Source: Marinifilaceae bacterium
GTDB taxonomy: Bacteria > Bacteroidota > Bacteroidia > Bacteroidales > Marinifilaceae
Assembly: GCA_025210485.1 (NCBI GenBank)
Contig: JAOARN010000153.1
Span: forward strand, 1 to 64,000
Direction of reading: 5' to 3'
Length of the DNA stretch: 64,000 nucleotides
The notes under the pieces were generated by a model. That model was not told the origin of the DNA, made no database searches, and saw nothing but the letters and a program-made list of their open reading frames with translations. Shown piece by piece: positions 27,638-36,348 of this stretch; within the stretch, counting starts at the first letter, position 1; each line of letters begins with the position of its first letter. A program made the position numbers and the translations under genes.

Positions 27638-27976
27638 CTATTGCTCTTTTAATAGTTCGTAAAGTTTACCAGTCAATTCGAAAGCTTCAAGTGTGCTTGA
27701 AAGAATAGGTATACCTTCAATATTACTTTGTTCTAAAGTATCCTTATCTGGTTTGTATCCTTTGACTAGCACAATTGCTGCAAGCTCTTTCAGTGCAGCA
27801 ACTGCCATAGTGTTTTTGTGAGTTTGTAGTGTAATCCAGACATGATTATCATCGGCATTTCCCATTACATCACTTAAAAGGTCTGATGTATATCCGCCTT
27901 CTATTTCTTTGTCAAGGCCTTGCTCTCCGCTACAGATTTCTAAATTTAGTTTTTCTGCAATATCTTTAACTTTCAT
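27638..27976 (-). CDS. DRTGG domain protein (second copy in the operon)
   Basis: A 112-residue single-domain protein. The segment GGYTSDLLSDVMGNA and the following VWITLQTH pattern match the DRTGG domain, otherwise found attached to CBS-type pyrophosphatases and phosphotransacetylases, where it may bind nucleotides. It is a paralogue of the operon's first gene (shared DL-x-SDV). There are no catalytic residues. It is encoded between the hydrogenase-like Fe-S gene and the PHP gene with about 20-30 bases on each side. Confidence 0.8.
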   Translation of the reverse strand: MKVKDIAEKLNLEICSGEQGLDKEIEGGYTSDLLSDVMGNADDNHVWITLQTHKNTMAVAALKELAAIVLVKGYKPDKDTLEQSNIEGIPILSSTLEAFELTGKLYELLKEQ

Positions 27977-27996
27977 AATATATATATTATAGCTTG

Positions 27997-29367
27997 TTAC
28001 TTATATTCGTTTTTGTCAAATCTATTTTTCCCCCAGGTTTGTTCAGAGATTTCAAATGATTCTTTTGGGGAAATAAGACCTTCTTTAGTCAATAATTTCT
28101 GCATAAATACGCATTGGTTCATTTTAGCTTGTCCCTGCACTATATCCGTAGCCAAGGCCTGACATCTAGGAGCTCCACAGGCTCCACAATCTATTCCTGG
28201 TAATACTTTCATGATGCGGTTTATCTTCTGCATCTTTGACATAGCCACCATTATATCTTTATCCAGACTAATAATCGAACGAGGTTCTATCTTCCCAATA
28301 TTGATATTTTGTATTAGATATGATTCATGTTTGTTGATTTCCTGAGAGGACTTATTATGTATATTTGGCTTATTGTTTTTTGCTAGATTTCGAAGTTTTT
28401 CAATAGCTAAAAATCTATTTTCTGTAACTAGAACTCCTCCAGTGCAACTATTATCGCAGGCTCTGAGTTCCAAAAAATCGACCTCTGTAAGTTCTTCATC
28501 TTCTAGTTTTTCAAGAACTTCAATTACATTATGTATTTCGTCTATGGCAAGACATCTACCATCGTATTGATTAGCTTCGCCTCCAGTTAGAGTCCATTCT
28601 ATTGATTTTTTTTGTAATATATTAGGTTCTTCAATAAGTTTGTGATCTAGCTTGTTGTTTTTTATATTCAGTAGAACTTTATTGTAAATGAAGTCCATGT
28701 TGATCACGCCATCTATAAATGTTTTTTCATCTCCGACAGGACTTTTTATTGCTGCTATTTTAGCTGCGCATGGTGTTATATAAAATATTCCTATATCATC
28801 TGCTTGTGTATTTTTGTCTTGTAATTTTTCACGACAATACATGGCTGTTATATCTATAACTTGTTTAAGATGAATTATATTTGAAACCAAAGCAGGGAAT
28901 TTCACTTGTATTAAGCGCACTATTGCAGGGCAAAAACCAGAGATAAAAGGTTTATCCTGATGGTTTTTATGCATATATTCTTTAGTTTGATTTACAAGTA
29001 TAGGAACAGTTTCGTCCACTTCTTGGATATGAGTAAAACCTAGCTGTTTGATGACAGCATATATTTGAGCTATACTTACATCTTCGGGAAATTGAGACAG
29101 CAGAACTGTGGGAATTAACGCTACTCGGTTTTTGAATTTAAAAATTTTAGAAAAATCGTCTTGTTCTACAATAATAGCATTGACAGGGCAAGTTTTTAAA
29201 CATTCCCCACAATCAACACATGCATTATTATCAATCTGTGCTGTTCCGTCTTTCACACGAATAGCCGCAGTTGGGCATATGTTCATACAATGTGTGCATC
29301 CGATGCAAACATGTTTGACAACTTTTAGCGCGTGATAAAATTGGACCTGCTCCATAGTATTATGCAA
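27997..29367 (-). CDS. [FeFe]-hydrogenase-like Fe-S protein with C-terminal FeS domain (putative sensor)
   Basis: A 456-residue relative of the hydrogenase large subunit, probably not a normal enzyme. It has two ferredoxin [4Fe-4S] clusters (C21/24/27/31 and C50/53/56/60) and a hydrogenase-like core. All four cubane ligands are retained (C146 in GFCP, C200 in TPC, C304 and C308 in ACDNSC), but Phe145 replaces the proton-transfer cysteine and the third motif is altered. A C-terminal RnfB-type FeS motif follows (C394, C397, C402, C419). Clostridial 'sensory' hydrogenases resemble this. The start overlaps the upstream HATPase stop by 8 bases (ATG 29367); M5 is an alternative. Redox or H2 sensing is inferred. 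Confidence 0.85.
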   Translation of the reverse strand: MHNTMEQVQFYHALKVVKHVCIGCTHCMNICPTAAIRVKDGTAQIDNNACVDCGECLKTCPVNAIIVEQDDFSKIFKFKNRVALIPTVLLSQFPEDVSIAQIYAVIKQLGFTHIQEVDETVPILVNQTKEYMHKNHQDKPFISGFCPAIVRLIQVKFPALVSNIIHLKQVIDITAMYCREKLQDKNTQADDIGIFYITPCAAKIAAIKSPVGDEKTFIDGVINMDFIYNKVLLNIKNNKLDHKLIEEPNILQKKSIEWTLTGGEANQYDGRCLAIDEIHNVIEVLEKLEDEELTEVDFLELRACDNSCTGGVLVTENRFLAIEKLRNLAKNNKPNIHNKSSQEINKHESYLIQNINIGKIEPRSIISLDKDIMVAMSKMQKINRIMKVLPGIDCGACGAPRCQALATDIVQGQAKMNQCVFMQKLLTKEGLISPKESFEISEQTWGKNRFDKNEYK

Positions 29368-29773
29368 AATAGTTGATTATCTCAAGTTCGGTTCCAATAT
29401 CTACTTGGGATTTAATGTTTAACTTATCTGTGTTTCTTTTTATATTCGGAAGTCCCATTCCAGCCCCAAAGCCCATCTCTCTTACTTTTTTTGATGCAGT
29501 AGAATATCCTTCTTGCATTGCCATTTCGATATTGGGAATTCCAGGTCCTTTATCAATAATATTAACATGAATTTTTTCAGTTGTAATTCCGACCTTCATA
29601 ATGCCATTATATGCATGTGCTACTACATTGACTTCGGCCTCATATAATGAAACCACGGTACGTTTAATTATTTTACTGTCAACGTTTAGTTGTTTTAGTA
29701 TTTTCTTTACTTCACTAGAGGCTGTTCCTGCTTTAGAAAAGTTACCTCCTTCTATTTCAAATTCGAAATCCAT
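29360..29773 (-). CDS. anti-sigma-factor-like GHKL ATPase
   Basis: A 137-residue single-domain ATPase of the RsbW/SpoIIAB type: N-box E45-x3-N49 (EAEVNVVAHA), G1 box D74-K-G-P-G (DKGPGI) and a glycine-rich G2 loop 101-108 (GFGAGMGL) followed by PNIKR. It has no other domain. Such proteins can be protein serine kinases or ATP-dependent binders. The 8-base overlap with the hydrogenase-like gene implies translational coupling, so the two products probably act together. There is no sigma factor or anti-anti-sigma gene in the operon. Confidence 0.85.
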   Translation of the reverse strand: MDFEFEIEGGNFSKAGTASSEVKKILKQLNVDSKIIKRTVVSLYEAEVNVVAHAYNGIMKVGITTEKIHVNIIDKGPGIPNIEMAMQEGYSTASKKVREMGFGAGMGLPNIKRNTDKLNIKSQVDIGTELEIINYFA

Positions 29774-29779
29774 TTCAGT

Positions 29780-30127
29780 TTAGTATACTGGTTTTAAACC
29801 CAATTCATGCAATAAATAACAAGCACGAAACATAGAATGACTACATTCTATTAGGGTAATATTGTTTTCTTTAGCTAAATCAATCATTGCAGAGTTTGCC
29901 TTTTTGTTGCGCACAAAAAGTATATATGACACATCCGACATTTCTGATGTGCGTATAGTTTGGAGATTGTTTAAACCTGTAATTAACAGAAGATCTTCTG
30001 TGTCTAATGTCAGTACATCACTCATAAGATCTGATGCAAATCCTGATAATAATTCTTTACTTTGGTTTTCATCTCCGCAAATGATTTTAGCATTTAGCTT
30101 TTTCACTATATCTGCTACTTTTACCAT
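29780..30127 (-). CDS. DRTGG domain protein (first gene of the hydrogenase operon)
   Basis: A 115-residue DRTGG-type protein, paralogous to the copy at 27638. It has LLSGFASDLMSDVL followed by an alternating beta-strand and helix pattern (YILFVRNKK, NITLIECSHSM). It is the promoter-proximal gene of the ten-gene operon and lies 6 bases before the HATPase gene. A ligand-binding regulatory domain is the best guess; the ligand is unknown. The leader upstream is nearly 700 bases from the next gene. Confidence 0.8.
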   Translation of the reverse strand: MVKVADIVKKLNAKIICGDENQSKELLSGFASDLMSDVLTLDTEDLLLITGLNNLQTIRTSEMSDVSYILFVRNKKANSAMIDLAKENNITLIECSHSMFRACYLLHELGLKPVY

Positions 30128-30823
30128 CTTGTAGAACTGACTTATGTTTAATATGTGCTAATTATTACGGCACTAAGATAAGAATTTGAGTAGTTATTTT
30201 GTATCCTAAATTGAAAGCTTGACCTTAATTGTCTAAATAAATAATTAATCTAAATAACAAAATAGATTGCAATATGTTGTATATCAGTTTTTCACTCTGT
30301 TTTAAAACATAAAACGAGTAAAAAATAAATAAAGAAAAAATTCTTGATTAGTCCGACTTGTTATATGTATTTATGCTTTAGGTGCATGTTTTTTCTTTAA
30401 AACTATTGTATAATCTAAATTGTAATTTTTAGCATATTATGTATTGTATAGCATCTTTTTATGTGTTGGCAAATTTGTGGTATTTTACCCTCTTTGTTTA
30501 AGTTGCAGTAAATAAAATAAATAAGCTATATGGAGAGATGGCTTTATTTGAGTGGTTTTAATATGTGATTTATATTTATGTTAATGTATTGTTGAGGCTT
30601 TGTTTTTGTGTTTTCAGTTTTGGAGCTATGGACAAAAGCAACAGCTTTGCTATATAACATATTTTGAGTTTCCCGACAGTTTTCTATTTTTTTGTTTTTT
30701 TTACTTGTATAGATTCAATTAAAACCTTGTAGTTTGACGTATATTATGTTTACTGTTTTGTGGTCTATTTAGAATATAGAGCTTTACATTATTGTTTTTT
30801 AATTATGTAAAGCTCTATTGTTT
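30128..30823. other. gene-free region upstream of the hydrogenase operon
   Basis: There is no gene on either strand. It must contain the operon promoter, but I find no TTTG-N19-TAnnTTTG match on the minus strand; the nearest is a one-base-short TATTTTG (minus strand, 30258-30264). This leaves open a non-housekeeping promoter or regulator-dependent start. A hairpin at 30778-30816 closes the region beside the lipoprotein gene. Confidence 0.5.
30778..30816. terminator. hairpin terminator downstream of the PKD-like lipoprotein
   Basis: Perfect 12-base arms (30778-30789 and 30805-30816) around a 15-base loop, 7 bases after the lipoprotein stop on the minus strand. The T-run (ATTGTTTTT) is on the plus side, so it may also act in that direction. 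Confidence 0.65.
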
Positions 30824-31885
30824 TTAGTTTGAATATTTTTGAATTTTGATATCTACAGTTAAATTTGGATCTGTCCAATCTTTTATTCGAATTACTCCTT
30901 TTTTGCCTGCACTGTTCTCAAATGTAATGACTACTGGCAAATCTGCTTGGTCTATTTTTGTATAGTTTTCTGTAACGGTTTCCGATTTCAGCTGCGCATC
31001 ATCGGTAATATTATCAAAATCTGAACTTGTAAAGTTTGTGTTTTTGTTATCAACTATAGTTTTCGTCAGGCCTTCTATTGTAGGAAAATCATAAGGTAAA
31101 TCAGACGGGTCATTAAACTTGATATCGTTAAAGTAATTATCTGCATAACTAATTAAGTCGATTTTTGGACTTATACTAGATGTTACCTCGGATTCTTCAT
31201 AAAGTTTACCTTCAGAAGTAGAGAAATATAGTTTAAAAATCGAATTTGTAGAATCTTGAACAAATTTTATATCATTATATTCTAAAATTGCGCTATTTCC
31301 GCTTATACTTACTGTTTTGGTTACTTCTTTCTTTTCACTTTCATTCTCACTCACCAATTTTATTTCTAAATCTCCTGCTTTGTCAACACTGATGGTTTCG
31401 GGAGTTTCTTTTTCGGAGCTATTAATGCTAGCACCTTCACCAAAGGTCCAAGTGAATTTGGTAGCAGATGTCGAATTGTTTGTAATCTCCAATTGAGCAT
31501 TTGGAGCCTCTCCTGTTATTTTGACTTCAAAATCTGCACTTAGTGGAGTAGGAACAGTACCTGTGATTGTTACAGTTTTACTTAGTTCCTTTTTTTGAGA
31601 ATCGTTTTCCGCTACTAGTTTGATTTCAATATCCCCAGGATGTGTAATAGTTATGTTTTGTGGAGATTCATCTGTAGAACTAGTAGGATCAGCATTTACT
31701 CCAAAAGTCCATAGGTATTTAGTTGCACCTGAAGTATGGTTAGTTATATTAAGTTTGGCTTCTGGAGCTTCACCTTCTATTTCTATCGAAAAGTCAATGT
31801 TAATAGAATCTTTATCATCGTCATCATCTTTACATGATATTGTTATTATATTGATAAGTAAAAGATAGAAAAATAATTTTCTCAT
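30824..31885 (-). CDS. surface lipoprotein with two PKD-like repeats
   Basis: A 353-residue lipoprotein. The signal peptide ends in a lipobox with lipidated C18, followed by KDDDDDK, the acidic +2 region that acts as a surface-export signal in Bacteroidota lipoproteins. Two tandem PKD-like immunoglobulin-fold repeats follow (about 31-110 and 117-193; each has ATKYLWTFG or ATKFTWTFG and ends KTVTITG or KTVSISG). The C-terminal 150 residues are unrecognised. PKD repeats usually mediate adhesion or spacing at the cell surface. It is alone between two long non-coding regions. Confidence 0.75.
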   Translation of the reverse strand: MRKLFFYLLLINIITISCKDDDDDKDSINIDFSIEIEGEAPEAKLNITNHTSGATKYLWTFGVNADPTSSTDESPQNITITHPGDIEIKLVAENDSQKKELSKTVTITGTVPTPLSADFEVKITGEAPNAQLEITNNSTSATKFTWTFGEGASINSSEKETPETISVDKAGDLEIKLVSENESEKKEVTKTVSISGNSAILEYNDIKFVQDSTNSIFKLYFSTSEGKLYEESEVTSSISPKIDLISYADNYFNDIKFNDPSDLPYDFPTIEGLTKTIVDNKNTNFTSSDFDNITDDAQLKSETVTENYTKIDQADLPVVITFENSAGKKGVIRIKDWTDPNLTVDIKIQKYSN

Positions 31886-32417
31886 AATTTCAAATTTTTT
31901 TAATTAATATTAGATTTATATAGTCTAACGTGCCTTGTAATAAAAGGTTACAAAGGATATATCTTTATTGCTAAATTTTTTTTAGTAGTTAAATTTATCT
32001 GAATTTAAAATGATTAATATATTGAAAAATAATCACTTGTGTAGATGTTGGGTTAAGTATGTCAATTTTATTGTTTTTACTCATTTGTAAGTTTTGTTAA
32101 TATAAATTAAAGTAGTTCTGACATACGGATTTTAATATTTGATAATGATATTATGAAGTCACTTATCATTTCTGATTTTATTTTTATTAAATCGTATGGA
32201 TTGGAATTATGAATAAATCAAAAATGACTTAAATTGTAGTCGTGAGTTTTTCAAGCTGATAGCAATCATGGCTTAAAAATAGCCCTGTTAATATCGTGTT
32301 TAGTGTACATAAGATTTACTTAATAAAATTGTTTTCTCATATTTTGATTTGATAATATTGTAATAGTTAATCAAACCAGATTTATCATTTATATTAATAA
32401 TTGTATAAAATAGAACT
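31886..32417. other. divergent gene-free region
   Basis: It separates the PKD-like lipoprotein (minus) and the secreted unknown (plus). A short imperfect hairpin (CCTTGTAA, 7-base loop, TTACAAAGG) lies near 31931-31954. Clear consensus promoters were not found in either direction. Nothing else is seen. Confidence 0.4.
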
Positions 32418-33122
32418 ATGAAAAACAATATTTTAATACTCGTTATACTTTTTATTAGTCTTAATTCTTTTGGGCAAAATTTTTTAGAGCCAGCAACTAG
32501 TTTTTCTTTTACACGACCATGTTACATGCAGTTAAATAATGAACAAGAAGTCCAAGGTAAACTTTCGCGATGGAGCTTTAAGAATGGAGTTCTTAAATCC
32601 GTAATGTTGAAGATGAAAAATGGTGAAAAGAGAAAATATACTGCAAAAGATATATTTTCGATATATATGCCTTTGGATTTGAAATCAAAAATTGAAGGTA
32701 TCAAAAATATGACATTTGGTTTTAATAATAAATCTGATAAGATAGGTGAAGAATTTGTGAAAAGTGGCTATGCGTATTTTGAAAAACATAATGTAAATGT
32801 TGAAGGGAAGATACATTCACGTTTGTTTCAGTTGTTAAATCCTGGTTTTTGTGAAAATATAAAGGTTTATTACAGTTCCAATTCTCAGACAACCTCAAGC
32901 ACTAGTATTTATGATGTTAAAATTAAAGGGTCGAATGCAAGGTCTTATTATATAAAAAAGAAATCTGAAGCTTTTCCACATTTAATAAGGAAAGTAGATT
33001 ATAAAAACAAACAATATGCTATTCTTTTTTTAGACTGTCCAGAGTTATTGTCTTTGAAGAAAAAAGAAAAAAAGTGGAAATTTTTAGAGAAGCATATATC
33101 TATGTATAATGAGTTAAAGTAG
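32418..33122 (+). CDS. secreted protein of unknown function
   Basis: A 234-residue protein with a classic signal peptide (MKNNILILVILFISLNSFGQ, cleavage after residue 20). The mature part is basic and probably beta-rich at first (QGKLSRWSFKNGVLKSVMLK, an OB- or Sm-like alternating pattern), with two cysteines in NPGFC and LDCPE. No known family is recognised. It is single between the lipoprotein and a bidirectional terminator. Periplasmic location is inferred from the signal peptide. Confidence 0.75.
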   Translation: MKNNILILVILFISLNSFGQNFLEPATSFSFTRPCYMQLNNEQEVQGKLSRWSFKNGVLKSVMLKMKNGEKRKYTAKDIFSIYMPLDLKSKIEGIKNMTFGFNNKSDKIGEEFVKSGYAYFEKHNVNVEGKIHSRLFQLLNPGFCENIKVYYSSNSQTTSSTSIYDVKIKGSNARSYYIKKKSEAFPHLIRKVDYKNKQYAILFLDCPELLSLKKKEKKWKFLEKHISMYNELK

Positions 33123-33196
33123 AATCAGAATTGCAAATTTTATAAATTTTTTTTGTTGTTGAATTTCCATATTTTTTAGTGTTATTTTAATTAAAT

Positions 33197-33250
33197 AAAA
33201 GCTATTACTTGTCCTGCGACATTGTAATAGCTTTTGTATTTATAGCTTTT
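33197..33250. terminator. bidirectional terminator
   Basis: Perfect 12-base arms AAAAGCTATTAC / GTAATAGCTTTT (33197-33208, 33234-33245) with A- and T-rich flanks on both sides. It serves the secreted unknown gene (plus) and the oligopeptidase gene (minus), whose stop is 3 bases away. Confidence 0.85.
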
Positions 33251-35153
33251 ATTTATTTAGTTTTTCAATTTCGATAGCAAGTTGATCTACAAGTCCATCC
33301 AACTGTTTGATTACAGCCATTATGGTTTCAGGCTTTGATAAATCTACACCTGCTTTTTTCAACTGTTCCATTGGGAAATTGTTGCCACCAGAGCTCAATA
33401 ATTCGATATATCTATTCAATGCAGCTTTTTTGTCTTTCTTCTTTCCTTCTGTTACATCTTTATACAACTTAGCAGATGAGGCAAAACATGTAGCATATTG
33501 ATATACATAGTAAGGAGAATTGTAAAAGTGCGGAATTCTAGTCCATGCACAATAAGAGTATTTTGTTTTCTCTGTTAAGTTTCCATAATATTTATTTGAT
33601 ATTTCTTTCCATACATTTGAAAGTACATCAGCATTAATAGGCTTATTTTGCTCTACCATTGTATGTACTTGATATTCGTAATCAGCAAATAATGTTTGAG
33701 TATAGAATGTACCAATTATATTATTAATGGCTTGATCAAGAAGTGCAATTCTTTCTTTAGGATCTTTGGTATTTTCCATCATATAATCTAACATTAATCT
33801 CTCATTGAAAGTTGAGGCAACTTCAGCAACAAATATAGTGTATCCGTGTGTTGCATATGGTTGTGTTTCAGAAGATAAAGTTGTGTGCATGGTGTGTCCA
33901 AGTTCATGCGCTAATGTAAATACATAGTCAAGAGTGTTGTTGTAATTCAACATCATGTATGGGTGAACTCCATATACTCCAGAAGAAAATGCGCCAGAAC
34001 GTTTTCCAGGATTTTCATATACATCTAACCATCCGCTTGATGTTGCTGTTGCAAGTTTAGTTTGGTATTCTTTTCCTAAAGGAGCAACCGATTTTTTAAC
34101 CATTTCGACAGCATTGTCATATGGATATTGTTTGTCAAAATCAACTAAACTTATTGAACCATCATATCCGTGATACTTTTCAAGTTTTAATATTTTCTTT
34201 CTTAAGTTGACATATTTCTTTACTGGCTCAGTATTGTTCTTAACTGTATTGATAAGATTAAGATAAACATCCTTAGGTATATTGTTGCCTTCTAGTGCTG
34301 CATCAAGACATGACTCATATTTTCTAGCACGAGCACCAGCCCACTCTGCTTGAACAATGCCATTGTAAATAGCGGCATATGTATTTTTGTTTTGATAATA
34401 TACTTCGTAAAGAGCCTCGAATGCTTTGCGTCTATCTTCTTGGTTTTTATTCGAGCTAACAATGCTTGAATATACGCCAGGAGTTACAGTAGTTTTAGTT
34501 CCATCGCTTAGTTCAATTTCTTTGAATTTAATGTCAGCAGTTGATAAAGCTTTGAATATTGAACCTGGAGCTCCGAGTACTTGAGAGTAGTAAGAAACTA
34601 ACTGTTCTAATTTTTCAGAAAGTACATGTTTTTGAAGTCTATACATATCTAAAAGATCAAATTTATTTTCTTTTAGAATAGCATTAGTTTCTACCCATTT
34701 TATCATTGTTTTTTCTGGAATAGAAATTAATTCTGGAGTTACCCAAGCAGTAGTTGTTCCAAATTGAGCAAACATAAGTTGAACTCTTTGCAATTTTGCT
34801 AACAATTCCATATTTGCGTTGTCAACAGTACTTTGTAATGAGACATACTGATATACTTTATAAGCTTTCTTAGTTAATTCTTCCTGAATTTTAATAAGTC
34901 CAGCTAGAGATTCTGCACTTTCTCCAAGCTTTCCTTTGTAGCTTTGAATTTTTTTCATGTCCTCCTGGATAAGCTTAATATCTGCTTCCCAAGCATCCCA
35001 GTTTTTGTAGATATCCGAAAAGTTCCATTTGTATTTTGCTGGAATTTCTTCTCTAGTTTTGAAGTTAGTTTGTGCTTTAACTTCGGTCATTGGCGCAGAC
35101 AAAGTAACTGCTGCAACGAAAGTCAGCGCAATTTTTGATAATTTTTGATACAT
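33249..35153 (-). CDS. pepF: exported oligoendopeptidase F-type M3 metallopeptidase
   Basis: It cleaves oligopeptides in the periplasm or on the surface. The 634 residues start with a signal peptide (to about residue 28, VKAQ), followed by the helical M3 N-domain. The zinc site is HELGH (H416, E417, H420) with downstream E444 (FVAEVAS). The segment GVHPYMMLNYNN, which lines the cleft, is typical of PepF. Most PepF enzymes are cytosolic, so a signal peptide marks the secreted Bacteroidota subgroup. A -7 box for this gene lies at 35257-35264. Confidence 0.93.
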   Translation of the reverse strand: MYQKLSKIALTFVAAVTLSAPMTEVKAQTNFKTREEIPAKYKWNFSDIYKNWDAWEADIKLIQEDMKKIQSYKGKLGESAESLAGLIKIQEELTKKAYKVYQYVSLQSTVDNANMELLAKLQRVQLMFAQFGTTTAWVTPELISIPEKTMIKWVETNAILKENKFDLLDMYRLQKHVLSEKLEQLVSYYSQVLGAPGSIFKALSTADIKFKEIELSDGTKTTVTPGVYSSIVSSNKNQEDRRKAFEALYEVYYQNKNTYAAIYNGIVQAEWAGARARKYESCLDAALEGNNIPKDVYLNLINTVKNNTEPVKKYVNLRKKILKLEKYHGYDGSISLVDFDKQYPYDNAVEMVKKSVAPLGKEYQTKLATATSSGWLDVYENPGKRSGAFSSGVYGVHPYMMLNYNNTLDYVFTLAHELGHTMHTTLSSETQPYATHGYTIFVAEVASTFNERLMLDYMMENTKDPKERIALLDQAINNIIGTFYTQTLFADYEYQVHTMVEQNKPINADVLSNVWKEISNKYYGNLTEKTKYSYCAWTRIPHFYNSPYYVYQYATCFASSAKLYKDVTEGKKKDKKAALNRYIELLSSGGNNFPMEQLKKAGVDLSKPETIMAVIKQLDGLVDQLAIEIEKLNK

Positions 35154-35705
35154 TATAATATAATTTGTAATTAGTTTCTTTGTGGACTACTATAAATCTT
35201 TAATAATATGTATGGCTGATTTATTGTTTCTATAATTTATGATAATTTGTCGAAATCAAATATACCTATAATTTTCAGCATAATGTTTTGCAGAATAATT
35301 AAAGGATTAAAAATTCGATAAAGCTCAGTTTAATCAGGTTGTATATGTAAAACCACTCTAGCAAACCATGCGTCTAGTTTACTTATTTTATTGCCTTTGA
35401 GTAGGAAAAATTAAATTAGTTTTCAAATATTTCAATATATAATTAGCTTAATAGCATTTTTTTGTAATTTAGGAGCTGTATAACAAATCGTATATTTGTA
35501 ATTTAACTGTCTATAAGTTAGATTTATTATGTTTTCTTAATAAAATCTAGGAGCAGTTTTTTTGTATGTTTTAAGCAGATTTACACTTAAATCTACTTTA
35601 AGAAATACTGTTATTGCTGTTGAATGTTGGGAGTATTTTGTTCGTATATTTCTCGTATTTTAACTTGCAAGATAATGTTTAGCAATTTTTAAATCATTAT
35701 ATAAA
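35154..35705. other. divergent gene-free region
   Basis: It lies between pepF (minus) and the exonuclease gene (plus). It holds minus-strand TATATTTG (35257-35264) as a likely pepF -7 box and plus-strand TATATTTG (35491-35498), 200 bases before the exonuclease. Neither has a well-spaced -33 box. No open frame is present. Confidence 0.4.
35257..35264 (-). promoter_or_regulatory. possible -7 promoter element for pepF
   Basis: The minus strand reads TATATTTG about 100 bases before the pepF ATG. No matched -33 box. Confidence 0.3.
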
Positions 35706-36296
35706 TTGAAGTTTAAAAAGATAATAACCAAAGAAGAAATTAATAGTTTACCCTTGATGGCATTTGAGGGTGAGATAATCGTTATTGATAATGTAGATCA
35801 ATGTCAATCAGCGGTTGATTATCTTAAAACTGTTTCTGTTTTAGGGTTTGATACAGAAACAAAACCATCATTTAAGAAAGGAAAGGTAAATGATGTTTCG
35901 CTGATTCAATTGTCAAGTGAAGATAAAGCTTTTTTATTTAGACTTTCAGACAAGGATGTCTTGCAGGCAATATTACCTATTTTTGAGGATGAAAATATTA
36001 TGAAAATAGGAGCTGCAATAAAAGATGATATTCTCGGACTTATGAAAATAATTCCATTCAAGGCAAATTGTTTTCTAGAGCTGCAGAACTATGTGATGAG
36101 TTTTGGTATAGAAAGTCTTTCTTTAAAGAAACTTTCAGCAATAGTTTTGGGTATTCGTATATCTAAAAGGCAGCAGGTGTCTAATTGGGAAGCAAAAGAA
36201 CTAAGCTTGGCACAAATAAAATATGCCGCAACTGATGCATGGGTTGCTCTTCGTATATATAGAGAATTAAGAAATTCCTTAGTCGATTTCAGATAA
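35706..36296 (+). CDS. RNase D-like 3'-5' exonuclease domain protein
   Basis: A 196-residue DEDDy-type exonuclease. Exo I is FDTET (D49, E51), Exo II is near KDDILG (D107 or D108), and Exo III is Y173-x3-D177 (YAATDAW). It lacks the HRDC domains of RNase D, so it is the short form widespread in Bacteroidota, acting on RNA or DNA ends in the cytosol. The start is TTG at 35706. An ATG at residue 18 would also retain the active site, so the start is uncertain. Confidence 0.88.
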   Translation: MKFKKIITKEEINSLPLMAFEGEIIVIDNVDQCQSAVDYLKTVSVLGFDTETKPSFKKGKVNDVSLIQLSSEDKAFLFRLSDKDVLQAILPIFEDENIMKIGAAIKDDILGLMKIIPFKANCFLELQNYVMSFGIESLSLKKLSAIVLGIRISKRQQVSNWEAKELSLAQIKYAATDAWVALRIYRELRNSLVDFR

Positions 36297-36338
36297 AAAA
36301 AATAACAAGTCTTAATTGTTATGACTTGTTATTTTTTT
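36296..36338. terminator. bidirectional terminator
   Basis: Perfect 16-base arms (36296-36311 and 36323-36338), with A-run and T-run built into the stem and an 11-base loop. It lies between the exonuclease gene and the convergent lipoprotein gene. Confidence 0.9.
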
Positions 36339-36348
36339 ATTTAACATA

